Below the pieces are notes generated by a model, which worked only from the letters and a program-made list of their open reading frames with translations, had not been told where the DNA came from and ran no database searches. A program made the translations under genes and the position numbers. From NCBI GenBank assembly GCA_000499405.2, contig HG738138.1, positions 12,215,208 to 12,279,207 of the forward strand: a stretch of DNA of 64,000 nt, given 5' to 3'. Below, piece after piece: positions 49,576 to 62,300 of this stretch. The DNA is from Onchocerca volvulus. Lineage: Eukaryota > Nematoda > Chromadorea > Rhabditida > Onchocercidae. The first letter of the stretch is position 1; every line of letters begins with the position of its first letter.

Positions 49576-51715
49576 CAACATAAAAATTATGATCTATAAT
49601 TTCAAAATTGACCAAAAAAATTATATTAATTCTAGTAAAAAAATTTAATAAAATTAAGTTGGTAATAAATATGTTAATACAGTAGTAATATATTGTTATT
49701 AATTAATCAAGTTAGTAATAATGCTATCAAATAGTTTTTTACTAGAAATTTTATGTTTAAAATAATATTTTTTTGTTCAGGTTACATTTTGATCGTTAAA
49801 ATTTACATAAATTTTAGTAATATCTCTTCCTAAAAAATGAGCTGAATATTAAACAAAAAAAAACCGTTATTGCCTCAAGTTCTTATACGTCTATTAGTTC
49901 AATGCATCATAGTAATTATAAAAATTTCCAATAAATATATTATTATTTGGAAATAATTGCTGATTACTCAAATAATGTTAACATTGGAGAAATTTTGAAA
50001 AAAAAACAAGAGAAAAATATTTCATGCGGCGGATTTCGCTATCTCTCGATTGTATTCAAAATTTACTCCTGAATAATTTTTTATCAATAAGATGCCTGCA
50101 TGAAATGATTAGAAGTATACTTGAAAAAATCTGAAGATTTACTTAAAGTTAATTCTATTTCCACAAAAACAGAAGTGTACGAAAGAAAAGGAGAAAATTC
50201 TAACACTGACATACCTTGTTGATAATTATTTCCTTCAAGTTTCTAAAACATTTTTTCTCGTTAAACTCATTTCTAATTACAAGTTTTCCATTCTCAAATT
50301 AAAAACAGATAATTGGGAAATATTTTAGATTGAATAATAAGCAATGAATGCACTCTGTAAGATATTTTGAACAAAATAATTTCAGCTAATATACTACAAC
50401 AAATATTAAGATACATTTAAAATTCATTAAATTTGTTTGATTATTTTTGTTGTAACCATAGGTAGGAAAAATGCAAAGTGCTAAATACAAAATGCAATTT
50501 TCTAATTAGCACTTTCACCAGAATTTTTTCAAGCAAAACAACAGTGTTAATGATGGATTTGTATATGATAAAATTAATTATTTATATTATAGTCATAGGA
50601 GTGTCATAAGAATGAAACTGCTGTAACTGTGTCGTTTAGTCGATATAAGCGAATTACAATAAGTTTTCCTTTTTCTATTATAGCTATAAAAATTTTCATC
50701 AAATTCGATGAATTTTTATTTAAAAATTTCAATTATTTATTTAACTAATGAAATACAAGCTATTTCCATCCCTCGTTAATTGAATGAGTTTCATGCATGA
50801 AAATTTTCCGATAAATATGAAGTATTGATCCACTTTCCATCAATCCATGTGCTTTTTAATTTAATGAATTTTTCTGTTATCAAACTAACTGCTATCGCAG
50901 TTTCATTTTATAGCAATGTTTAATTGAAATGCATGCATCTATCAATTAATCAATGCTTTTCCATTCATCACCTATGGGAATTCCATATGATAAGATTTCC
51001 CTGTCATTGTATAGGCGTTAATTTTAGGAAGTAAACTTAAGAAAGACCATTAATTCAAATTTCATGAAAGCTATCATTAATGTTGCATGAATTCCATGTT
51101 ACTTTAAATTCAATTTTTGTCACTTCACAACAAAAATTGAAAGATCACACGTCCTGATAAGGAAATTTATGAAAATTTCATTTTTAATTAATTTTCAAAA
51201 TTTCATTTATAACATTAAGTAGGCGTAATTTAAATTACATGAATTGATACGTGAAGCTAATTTCGTGATTTACAATATTTCGCTACTTTTTTTAAAAAAT
51301 TTTATTAGCTTTTGTTACCTATAAGCAATTAAATGAAAGCCATTTTAACATGTTCGTGTCCATTTAAATTATATGAGCTTACTTCCTTTGAAAATTTAAT
51401 CGTTTCTTCTTTTGAAGAATTCATTCAAGCCTAATATTTTCGCATAATATTAGTTATTTAAGCCTAATATTTCCGCATTTTTTCAGTCGAAACTTCTTCC
51501 TTCTATTACAAAATCCTTTATTAAAATTTCAAATAATTTCTTAAAAAATCTTTAAAATTTGCTGGATTCTGCAGATTTAATCAAATAATGTGAATTTTCG
51601 TGAAATCTCTGTTTTTTCCTAAAATTTAATTGCTTCCTTTTAATTCCTTATTTGAAAGAAAGGGGAAAAGATTCCGCAATAATTTGTTGTAGATTTAGAA
51701 TGATGATGAATTTCG

Positions 51716-51913
51716 TTGAATGCAGTGAGTAAAGTACTTCAATTTTGTTTTTGCGGTAAATGGAAGGTAATCAAATTGTTTTGTTCCGCGATCGTGAGAA
51801 ACAACCCGAGGAATAGAGAAAATGAGCCTGAACGATATTGGCCAGATGTTGATGTATTTATTGTTGAGGATCCGTTTAATAAAATTGTATTTTTACGAAA
51901 AAGTATTTCTTAA
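51716..51913 (+). CDS. Possible small ORF or decayed exon
   Basis: 65 codons ending in TAA. The second half (RNNPRNRENEPERYWPDVDV) is richer in GC-type codons and protein-like, while the first half is less so. It lies about 0.8 kb upstream of the globin gene on the same strand. It could be a small gene, an upstream exon or a fragment. Confidence 0.2.
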   Translation: MNAVSKVLQFCFCGKWKVIKLFCSAIVRNNPRNRENEPERYWPDVDVFIVEDPFNKIVFLRKSIS

Positions 51914-51977
51914 GGAAAATTATTCAGGAAAAGGCTGCTATTTTAATATTATTCAGAGCTATAGCAATCATTTTTGA

Positions 51978-52062
51978 ATAGGCAAGTTTATTCCTTTTTT
52001 TCATTTTTTTTTTTTTTTTTTTTTTTTTTAGGGGGGGAAATTTTTTTTTTTTTTTTTTTTAG
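51978..52062. repeat. Paired poly-T tracts split by a G run
   Basis: Two T runs (about 25 and 20 bases) are separated by agggggggaaa and followed by agaggaggag. The two halves look like an imperfect tandem duplication of a T-run plus purine-rich unit. Confidence 0.85.
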
Positions 52063-52694
52063 AGGAGGAGAATTCAACTTTGTAATGTAATGAATTCAGC
52101 AGCTAAAATCCATTCTTAATATACTTAAATGGAATTTATAAATAATAAATCTAATAGATGTAAAGGTATTGTTAATAGGCATGGAATCGTAAAGTGAAAG
52201 GGATAATTACCATTTTCACTTTATATTCATGTAGAAATTGGAGTTGATGAAATTTGAAGGAATATGTTTAAACGACATTTTAAAAAATTTCGTATAAACT
52301 AATCTATCTATCGTTTTCTATCATTCGCTTATCGCAACAAGAAAGTCTTAATTATATTACTGATGATATTTCGGATATATTACTATACTAATTTTATTTA
52401 CGATAGTGATTTGTGATTTCTTAATCTTATTTTCTTAATACACATTGATACTTTCTCCTAATTAATTTAAATCTATTTCATCGCCAAAACAAAATCTAAT
52501 TATTATTCTAAGCGAATGTATTCTATGTCCCACTCAACTTCTTGGAACCATTTCAACAGATAAAAGCGATCAAGAAGTTTATAATATATTATTTCAACAT
52601 TTTTCGCGCAACTTATGGATATTGGAACGAAATGACTGATTTGCTATTAGCTCACTTGGTTTAAAAATATCGGTAAAAACTCTTATGAAAAGAA

Positions 52695-54700
52695 ATGAAT
52701 GCTGACAAACAACCAAACAGTTCGTCGGAAGTTCCGGAAGCCAGTGATAGCTCAACAACATTTGCTACCGTAGTAAAAGAATTAACCGAAAATGTTGATT
52801 ATTTATCGGTGGATAATCAACCGATTACTATGGAACAAACAGGAGGAACAAAGCATAGAAAATGGTTATCTAAAAGTCAAAGAGTAACGATTGAAAACAG
52901 TTGGAAGCGAGCTACTAAGGTACATAAATTTTAGATTTTTCAAATTATTTGTTCTTATCAGTTTACCGTACTAAATATTAAAATTACGAAATTTTTTAGG
53001 GGAGGTTGTTTAAAATTATATCACCGTTTTTACTTATATTCTGCTATATGTCATATAATGCAAAAAATCATGCAAGTGAAAAAAAAAAGAAAAAAGTGGG
53101 AATGTCTTTATTTATTTAAGCCAATTTTATTTTCGCCTTATCTTTATTTTTATAATTCAATAAAATATTATATCGTTAATGTACCAATGACGATGATTAT
53201 TGATTCATTCTTTTATGAAAAAGAATGAATCAGTAATCATTATCATTGGTATTTTTTCTCCCTCAGTTTTAAATATATATTGTTAATGATTTACAATAAA
53301 ATTTCAATTTAAGTAAAATAAAATATTATTAGTATCAGAGATAAGTAAACTGCTAGTGCTAATTTCATCATAGTTATATGATGTAAAATATACATTTTCT
53401 TGGGCGCTTATAAATGCTCTATATTAGAAATTCGTAAGAATTCAATTGAATTTTACCTTAACAATTTTTTTTTTTTTAGTAAGAAGAGAAAAAAGATGAT
53501 GAAAGAAAGAGAAAGAAAGGAGGAAAAAATTTATAATGATGGGATTGAATTTTCTGCAAATTTTTAAATACTTGAAAAAAAATAAAATAAATAAGAATGA
53601 AATTTAGAGCAATGCAAGGGAACAAGTTGGAATCGAATTATTTGGTCGCATTTTAACTGCACGGCCAGAAATGAAGCATTTATTTGGATTGCAGAAAATT
53701 CCAGAAGGACGTCTAAAATATGATCCACGTTTCAGACGTCATGCTATTGTTTTTACAAAATCATTTGACTATATTGTTAAAAATGTTGCTTATAGGGAAA
53801 AATTGGAGCAACATTTTCAGGTTAATGTGATTGATCCATTACCCTTTAATTCCTATTCCATTTCTTATTATTTAAAAGAAAAAGTCGAGAAATATCTCAT
53901 GCAGCTTCAGGTTAGCAATAAATGACACGAAATTCTAGAAGTTTAAATGGATTTCGAAGTGCGTACATTTGGAATCATTTAGATTGGAACCAAAATATTT
54001 TTATATAACTCGAGCTTGGGGTATTGGATATGTTTAACGATTCCGTAAGGCAAACTTTTCTGGATTAGGTGTGGAGAAAAGGGCTGGATAGAGAATTGTA
54101 GCCTTGAGAAATACCACAAAATTTTATCTCCAGCGAGTATTGTCTGACTTTAACAATGTCAGTTTGATTTCATTTATGATTTCTCATTTTAGGCACTAGG
54201 GGAACGGCACACAACGTTTCAGGGACGTGGATTCGACCCAGGATATTGGGATACATTTAACGATTGCATGAAGCAAACTGTTTCACTTTGGGACAAGGGG
54301 AAGGGTCACAAAACGGCAAATACGTGGAATCTGCTGGTAAGCGCGCACGTTCTACTGACGGACCCTTACTTCTTCACATTCTTGTACTCATTTCTTCAGA
54401 ATCCAACAAATTCCATTTTTACACAGATTCAGAATAAAAATCATCTTTTTGCCTCAAAATGACAAATGAGACATTGCAATTTACTTCCAGATCTCATTCG
54501 TGTTGCAAAACATGAAAATTGGTTTTAATCGTGCCAACAGCCGCCATTTACGACGCGTACCACGTCAATTACAACATCATCCGACTTACTCAACCGCATC
54601 TAGCGCACGGCAAGGAATCGATCCAATTAAGTTTTACAAACAGTTCTGTCTTCAACAAAAAAGTAGCAAACGTAGATTGCTGCAGCTTTCAATGAATTAA
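52695..54700 (+). CDS. Globin (nematode GLB-type), complete, four exons
   Basis: Haem-binding globin. Exons 52695-52919, 53608-53820, 54193-54336 and 54491-54700, all phase 0, give 263 residues ending in TAA. The globin fold begins near residue 60 (Trp70 in ENSWKRA). Phe101 in MKHLFGL fits position CD1, His120 in FRRHAIVF fits distal E7, and His152 in ALGERHTTF fits proximal F8. The E7-F8 spacing is 32, close to the usual 29-32. An N-terminal extension of about 55 acidic/Ser-rich residues and a basic C-terminal tail (RHLRRVPRQLQHHP, SSKRRLLQ) flank the domain. Both are common in nematode GLB proteins, which often sense rather than carry oxygen. There is no signal peptide, so it is probably intracellular. 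AATAAA occurs a few bases past the stop. Intron 1 contains a hairpin and intron 2 a decayed exon copy. Confidence 0.93.
53182..53251. repeat. 33-bp inverted repeat in globin intron 1
   Basis: Arms 53182-53214 and 53219-53251 are reverse complements with three mismatches, all of which would be G-U tolerable in RNA. They are separated by a 4-base loop. Each arm reads taccaatgacgatgattatt and onward (left), mirrored on the right. Confidence 0.9.
54018..54105 (+). pseudogene. Decayed copy of globin exon 3 inside intron 2
   Basis: The sequence ggtattggatatgtttaacg and the bases after it align with exon 3 (gatattgggatacatttaacg onward), about 170 bases downstream. Read in the matching frame it gives DMFNDSVRQTFLD, stop, VWRKG against exon 3's DTFNDCMKQTVSLWDKGKG. 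The in-frame TAG and lack of flanking splice sites mark it as non-functional. It looks like a tandem exon duplication that decayed, or a fragment of a globin paralogue. Confidence 0.7.
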
Positions 54701-56379
54701 TAATAAATATTTCATGTTCTAGATAAAAGCTTTTATAATCTCAATGGTTCAACTTTTGTTTAGAAATCAGAATCTAGGATTTTAATTAACTTTGTGAAAA
54801 TCCAGAAAATGAATGTTTAAAATTGTTATGCTGCACTCCTCTCCACGTCCTGAACTCCATGTTCTTTCGATTTCGAGCATAATGTTCCAACAACAACGAT
54901 ATACTGTGAGATGATTCAACGAGTTAAAAACAAATTAACTAACTAAACTGAACTAAGTAAACTGACCGTCACAATTTGAATCAAATTCTAAGTGAACTTT
55001 CCATTTGTTTTCTACAGCTGGTTGATTTGAAATAAATGAATGAGGAAGTCAAGCTACAATCGAATATTTATATATTTAAAGACTGACAAGATCAAATTGA
55101 GGAAGAGAACGAAATACACACAAACACATGCATGTAAAACAGTATAGGGCAACTTGTGAAGTATTTCTTCTATTCCGAAGATTCAACAGGATGAATGGAC
55201 GAAAATGGGATATAACCAAAGAAACTTATTTAATATGTTCTACGAATAAAAACAGGCAAATCATCATCTTCGTATCATTCTCAAGTTGATTACGAACAAC
55301 ACAATTATTGTCTCACCCTACACGGATTTTTACCCCAAAGGAGGTCTTGGCAACCTTGACCTCTTTCTCTTTTCTTCGATAGAATTCACCAGCAAGTCAG
55401 AAGAAGACAGACAGAGCGAAGTCGCTTAAACGCTTACTCTGTGCATTGATGAGATTTGATGAGCAGCATGGAAAAATTGAGAAACATATCAAAAATTTGA
55501 ATAGAAAAGCATGAAAAAATGAAAACTGAAACTTCTAAAAAATAAGATAGAACATAATATAAAAAGGCCTGCAAACATACTTCAAAATATATCGACAATA
55601 TAATATATATCAAAGCATACAAACATAAGAACTTGGAAGTTGATAAGACAATTTGAAAACCTTGAAAAATGGAAACTTCAAATACTTTTCGTAATTCATT
55701 ACAATATATAAACGGTGTTGAATAATCGTAACACCGTTTATTGTAGAATAATTCAAAAAGAGAGACAGCAGGATAGAAAAGGAAAACAGCAGTAGCAGAA
55801 GTAGAAATGAAAAAAGGTTTAATAAAAAAAGTATAAAATTATTCACAATCATAAGAATATGCAGCAAACTTTTAGTGTTTCGAGAAACGTTAATAAATCA
55901 ATAAAACATACCGGAAATTTCCAGAAAGCTAATAAAACACTCCAGAAGATTTAATGGAAAGAAGCAAAAAGAAACATAAAATAAAGCGCAGCATCAACGA
56001 ACGTATTGATTACTAGGAACTAACAAGCGATAAGACATATTCTATTGGATGAATTATTTCATATCCAAAAATATACCGTTCAAGAAACGTGCAAATGTCT
56101 ATAAGTTATAAATTTCAAAAACCGGTAAAGATCTAGAAGATTTAAAAAATTAAAAGACATATGGTTAACTAACAGAAGTCAAATTCAATAATGAAAAGGC
56201 AATGAGTGCTACTTGCATATTTGGATATCTAAAACCGCAAATATTTGTTTTAATTGAAATTTGTAAGATAGGAAAAATAAAACGATGCTGTGCTAAAAAG
56301 CAAAAGGAAATTTTAAAACTGGAGCACTGAATGATGCTTCTGCCCATATACAATGCGATCGTTAAAACAATTACTGTTT
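54701..56379. other. Tail-to-tail intergenic region, globin/mask
   Basis: Holds the 3' ends of two convergent genes. Apart from the hairpin at 55700-55745 there is no gene-like sequence. The ORFs at 55434-55867 (-) are AT-rich Leu/Phe noise. Confidence 0.6.
55700..55745. terminator. Hairpin between convergent genes
   Basis: tacaatatataaacggtgtt (55700-55719) pairs with aacaccgtttattgta (55730-55745). Ten bases nearest the 10-base loop pair perfectly, and the outer pairs continue after a small bulge. Its place between two converging genes is suggestive, but a role in 3'-end formation is only a guess. Confidence 0.4.
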
Positions 56380-59300
56380 TTACCAATTGTAATTCCAATT
56401 TCCACGTAGAGTGCCCGAGTATTGTGGAAACTGCGTACTTTCTGCAACGGTATTTGTCTGCGCTTGCCCACTAAAGTTGACTGATGGCCATGCCGCATTC
56501 CTGCAACAAATATATGCAAGTACTAATCTACTTTTAAAAATATCGAACTTATTCAATTCCACAAAATTAAATAAAATACATAAAATTACACTTGATCACT
56601 TCTACACATGATGTGAGCAATGCATAAGCGTTATTGCATCAGGAATTCCACGCTAAACAAAAACGAAGGTACTTTTATACATTTTCTGGTCAACGAAGAG
56701 TAAATAATTCAGCGTTTCGGTCAACAAGAGTAAACAATTCGGTGCACACTAAACTAGTAAGATCACTAAACAATAAAGCTGCTAGTGCCAGTCTTGATCA
56801 GAAGGCTTCCTGATGTACCGCACAATTCCAATGATTCTTTAAGACAGAAGCATCGCTTTCTGAATTGCAAACAATGCCCACACATTATTATGGAAAATGA
56901 AAATAAACTAACGCTGCAGACTGAGTAACCGGAATACCACTACGGTGCGATATGGAAGATGGTGGTGGAATCTGAGAATTAAAGAAAGGCGGTGGTGGAA
57001 CTGATGTATTTGCAATCTGAGAACGTGATGCAGGTATTCGAAAAGTGGTTGGTCCAACAGTTGCAGCTGCAGTACTGTAATTAATATTGCCTATTGGCAT
57101 AATTGATTGGGGTGGTTGCTGCTGCTGTTGTTGTTGCGAGGGTACCGGTTGATGCTGTGAACTTGCTGTTGGCCGATATGAACTGAGAAGATTCGTTAAA
57201 TTTTCAAATTCATTACTGGCAGCTTGTGCAGCCTGAAAATTAGCAAAGTAGGACTATATGAAATAAGGTGCAAAACTTCAGATTTTGATCACAGATCCGA
57301 ATCAAATATGCATAGTATCGATTAAACGAAGTGATGCACGCGTACATCATTTTTACAGCATGAACCTCTACGAGAGGAATCAGTAACAGTGAAAAAGTCC
57401 AGAAAAAATATTCGGGAATGAAAAATAGGAAAAAAGCAAAATTTTGTTTTTCAAGGGTACGAACTGTGAACATTCCTGACCCTTATAAAAATGGAAAAGG
57501 TAAAACGATCGAGATGAATCATCACCAAGGCGATAAAGATCAACAAGGACAACGCGGGAGGAGCTGCGTTCGACTCCGAACAACCCGAGATTATGTTTCC
57601 TGCCAAATCATATTTTTAAAACTTGACAAAAAACTTAGCCAAATAACTTGAAAGCATTTAAATCGCTTAAACTAATAAGCGAGAGATCCCAACTTGTTGA
57701 GATATAAAGAAATGCTCGAACTGATGGTTCTAGATTGTCTATTATAACTTAATCTACAACTAACTAAAACTAAAATATTGAAAAATATTTAAAATGACCT
57801 GATGGAAGTGCATGCGATTCCATGCCTGTGTCGACTGTTGTTGCTGAATGAGATTAACGTTTGCTATATCAGTTCCGAAAGAACTTGTAACATGTCCTGA
57901 GTTCCCCGGGACTGTATAAGAAGTAGTCGGTGGAAACGGTAGATGTTCCTGACGGGTAGACGCTAGGCGGGCTGCTACCTTAAACTTACCAGATAACAAT
58001 GGAAAGAATGAATGCTTTTTCCGAGGTATATAAATTACTATAACAAACATGCATTTGTAATTAATAAAAAACAATAATAAAGAAGAGTAATACAGGAAAT
58101 TCTTTTGAAGCGAAAATACTTGCTTGATCTATCCAGGAAGAACTATCAATTTCTTGAGCAGAAGATGTGATTGGCGCTGAATTTAAATGACCATTTCTCC
58201 AACGTGCAAATGTATTTGTTGGAAAAGGTGCTGCATTACTCCAGTCAACAGGATCATGATTTGAAAAAGGAACATTCAAATCGAAAGGCGGTACATTCTC
58301 ACCTAAGAAAGTGCGTCGTGCCAAAGCTTCGTCACCCATCGCATTAGTTGGCCTATCTTCCTGATAATATTCACTATTAAATACAAATGTTTTTGTGATA
58401 TTTAAAGCTATTTTATCAGACATGAGATCGAAATTGAAGATTTTGCACAATGAATCATTGGAACACATAGATTGTTTTTCAAGCTACTTTTTCTTTTCAA
58501 AACATACGGATGTCCGTAAACTGGCGATATTTTTTGCCAAATCGACCACATGATCAGTTGTACTACTAGTATTCGGGTAATCTCTAATGGACTTTTCTGA
58601 AGTCGGTAGCTGAACATTGATATTTCTCGCAAAATCTTCCAACTGCACTGGTGTTAACGGTGTAGGAACAACCCAAGGTTTATCATCAACAATGTTATCA
58701 TCCCAAATGTTGGCAATCGACGATGACATAATAGATGGGTGAGCAGAATCCAATGACTGAAAACTTAGACTAAATGAACTGGAAAAAAGCATTATTATTT
58801 TAAAATATTTATATTAATTTGCAATAATTTCAATAATACTCAGACAAAACACAAATTGTTTAATTAATTTTATTTGAATTAAGGCAATTTAAGTTTTCGA
58901 ACTTTCTACCGAAAACAGTTTCTCGTTGATGGAGTTGGTCTTCAGTGCATCTAAGTTCGACTTAGCTGTACCAAGAAGTGGTTGCATTTTCCTTTCACCG
59001 ATGTCTGAATTTATTCATAATTTTGAAAGGAATCATATTATTAATTAAAAATTACACATCACACAGGTAGTACCGAATGTGGTACTGAATCTTCACTTTC
59101 CTAAAGGAAATTTCTGAATGCGATAAACAATACGCAGACCTTATGCATTTTTAATGCCTTCCTGAATTAAAGATGAGAGACATAGAAAAGATCCATCTTT
59201 CCGAATTAAAAATAGAGATGTATAAGTGATAGAATAAACAGTAAAAGATCACCTGATGCAGTAGGTAGTGGAGCAATGATGGGAATATTTTGGGGAAATT

Positions 59301-62300
59301 CAATTTTCGGTTCACTATAAAAAGTACAAGCCTTTCATTTCATGCGTATCAGAGATATATCTAATGAACAAATAATTTTTCAAACACATTTCTATCTTGA
59401 ATAATCAGTCACACAGAAGCCAAAAAGTGTTTAAAAAAGCTTTTAAAGAAAATAGATTTCACTGCTCCCTGATAGTAAGAAATAAGAACCAACGTTTCAA
59501 ATAATTCCGTTCCAGGCTTCATATCAGTTACTGTAGCAGTTGGCATGGCCGTACCAACAGTAGAAACGACTATTGTGCTACCAGCTCCGACATGAATCGG
59601 GGATTTCAAGCCTTTAAGGAAAAATTTAAACCGCAATGTTTCACCTCCTGTTACTATATATCTCTCATCTGAACTTTCATCCATTAATAATTATACTATT
59701 TCTTGTCAGAAAATACCATGAGATCTACGCATATTTCTCTATCCATGTCGATAATGATTGAAGAAGTTGATATGAAGATCATGAAAATTAGCAAATAAAC
59801 AAACCAATTGGTGATACCGAAGGACTTGAAGCTGATGCAGAAGTTGGTCTTGCATGCCCAGGAGCTCGACAAAATTCTTTTACTCCATGTTTCCGCATTT
59901 CATCCTAAATATCCAGAACAAACTGAAATGTTACTTAGCAAAAGCGAACGAAAAGCCATTCATTAATCACACATATAGGAAAATATTTTGCGAGTAAGTT
60001 TTACCCCAATTTTAACAGCAGCAGCAGCAGTGTCCGTAACTGGAACCTCCTGCACAGGATGCACTATTCCAGGTAAGTGTAGTGCCTGATCAGGATTCGT
60101 ATTTTCCTGTTCTGCAGCACCGGACGACATTTTCTGTTTCTTTTCTGAACCAATTGCGCTCACTACTGAAATAATAATATTTAGGACAACCATGGTGGGA
60201 TAAGATAGAATTTCCAGAACGAATGGAATTACTTACCCTTCTGACTTTGACGTAGCGCAGCTCGCTGTGCCCATACATTCGTAGTTGAAGTATAAGGGAG
60301 AGCCTTCTTGTTTACTGTTGCAGTATGCGACATCTGAAGGAGAGAGAAAAAAAACAGATCTATAAAAAAGATTGAGGAAAACGAGATTTTTGTGGGAAAA
60401 TAAGCAGTACATTTTACGCCAATCCAGAAAATTAGCAAACCTCTAACAGTGCATATGATGATGCAGTACCAGTGGCATGTGACTTTTTCTGGATAAGTGG
60501 AGTTGTCGTAGCAGGCGTAGTATTATTTAATGCGGGATTACTTCGACTGCCATTTTCCTCACTCTGAGAAGCGGAAAAATTATGAATACTACTCACTCGT
60601 TGGATCACTTCTTCTACGTTACATTCACTATCATCAATTAAACCGTGTATCATTTCGACAGCTTGTCTGAAAAAAGGAAAAATAGAATAAATCATTGTAA
60701 GAAAGTGTATTTATAGTTATTTATGTTTAGAATACCAATGATACAGACTAAGTCTTTCTGCCTTAACTAATATTGCAAAAAAATAACTGCACGATGAGCA
60801 CAATCATATCAGTTGGTTCTTCCACCATTTCCAACCTGCCATTTCTACTATTCACATTATCTGATTCGTCCACTACTATGTTGAAATCAAATCAAATTTT
60901 CGAATAAAAGATCATGACAGAAATATATCCAAATTTATTTATTCTGTGCTTCGTTGCAAACGAAGTAATTGCATGCAGCAAGCATCGTGTATTATTGCGA
61001 TATCATTTCGCATTTCGCATGTACCAAAAAAAAAAAAGAAAAAAAAAGTACAGAAAGAAGAAACTGGAAATTTGAACCAATAGGCATGTCTAGTACAAGT
61101 ATAGGTGACTATAAGGAAGCTTCTGCACTTGTAATTCCGGTTTATATGTATCTTAAGATATACAAACAGAAGGAAAATTAGAGGAACAGATACTTTACAA
61201 AGATGATCAAATAACAGATCTTTGACAAATAAATATCCATGTCGACAAAATCAATTTCATTCAGTTTAATCGAAACGAAGAGAAGCACACTTATTTGACT
61301 TACTTAACTCTGACTTTTTCAGTGGTGCCAAGTGCCCCACCCATCGCTTTTGGGTACCTAAAAAAATTTCTAGTGGAAAATTCACTGCTTCATGTACCAA
61401 AAAAAGCTCTTCAGAACATGGAAAGCAAGTTTCAGTGCAAAATAAAGCTTGCCAAATTATATCATTCATCATCCAGATTGCAAAGACCGTACCGACGGAC
61501 AATCAGGATAACATACCTTAAAGCAACATCGGAACCCTTTAATGTTATTTGTCTATCATGTTGTTCTTTCTTTCCAGTTTGTTTCTCAACTTCAATGTAT
61601 GCTCCGGTAGCTTCACGAATTGCATTGATATTACCTCCTGCACGACCAATAACACGGGCTATTGAGTTTGATGATACGGACAACCGGGCGGAACGTCGAC
61701 GGCTCTAAAACAACTTATTTTAGTAACAAGTTTAATCTCATTTTTACTTCATGATTATTTAAGTTTCAAAATTTTCGGAAACTTTAATTTCTACACTCTA
61801 CTTATAAAAGTACTTCACCGAGTCAACCTGCCGCCATGCTGTAGTGTTATTTCCAATATCTTCCTTCGAGGCAGTACCAGAAATAACACTTTTTCCAGAC
61901 ATCATTGTTTTTCCCTTAAAATAATTCAAACTTTAAATACTTAAATGAATTTTTAAAACCTGAAAATGTGTAGAATGTCTATTGATACTACAGAAAAATT
62001 AGCAGTTTAATGGGAATATACAATAACGATATGGAGAGGAAAGAAATATTACTCCTGAGAGACAACTATATTCAAAGAGAATGCGCTACTATTCTCAATG
62101 AAAAACTGAAATAAAAATGAATCAGATAGGCTTTGTAAATCAATTTAATTCGTGTAAAAATAGACTTTAGTGAACATCAAAGCACGCTGAAGCATATTAA
62201 ATCTAATATAATCGGTAACATGGAGCAAGGAAAATGTTATACAACAAAGTATACACTGTAAAAAACATCCTTCAAATAGTCGTCCAAATCATGCTCTTCG

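Larger units (their letters stand above)
43258..52694. other. Gene-poor AT-rich region
   Basis: About 9.4 kb between the leftward uncharacterised gene and the rightward globin gene. A few short ORFs look somewhat protein-like (45346-45412 minus, 45676-45846 minus, 47608-47817 minus, 51716-51913 plus), but they do not join into a gene model. The rest is simple repeats, poly-A/T runs (44612-44632, 49549-49575, 52005-52030) and featureless AT-rich sequence. Confidence 0.5.
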
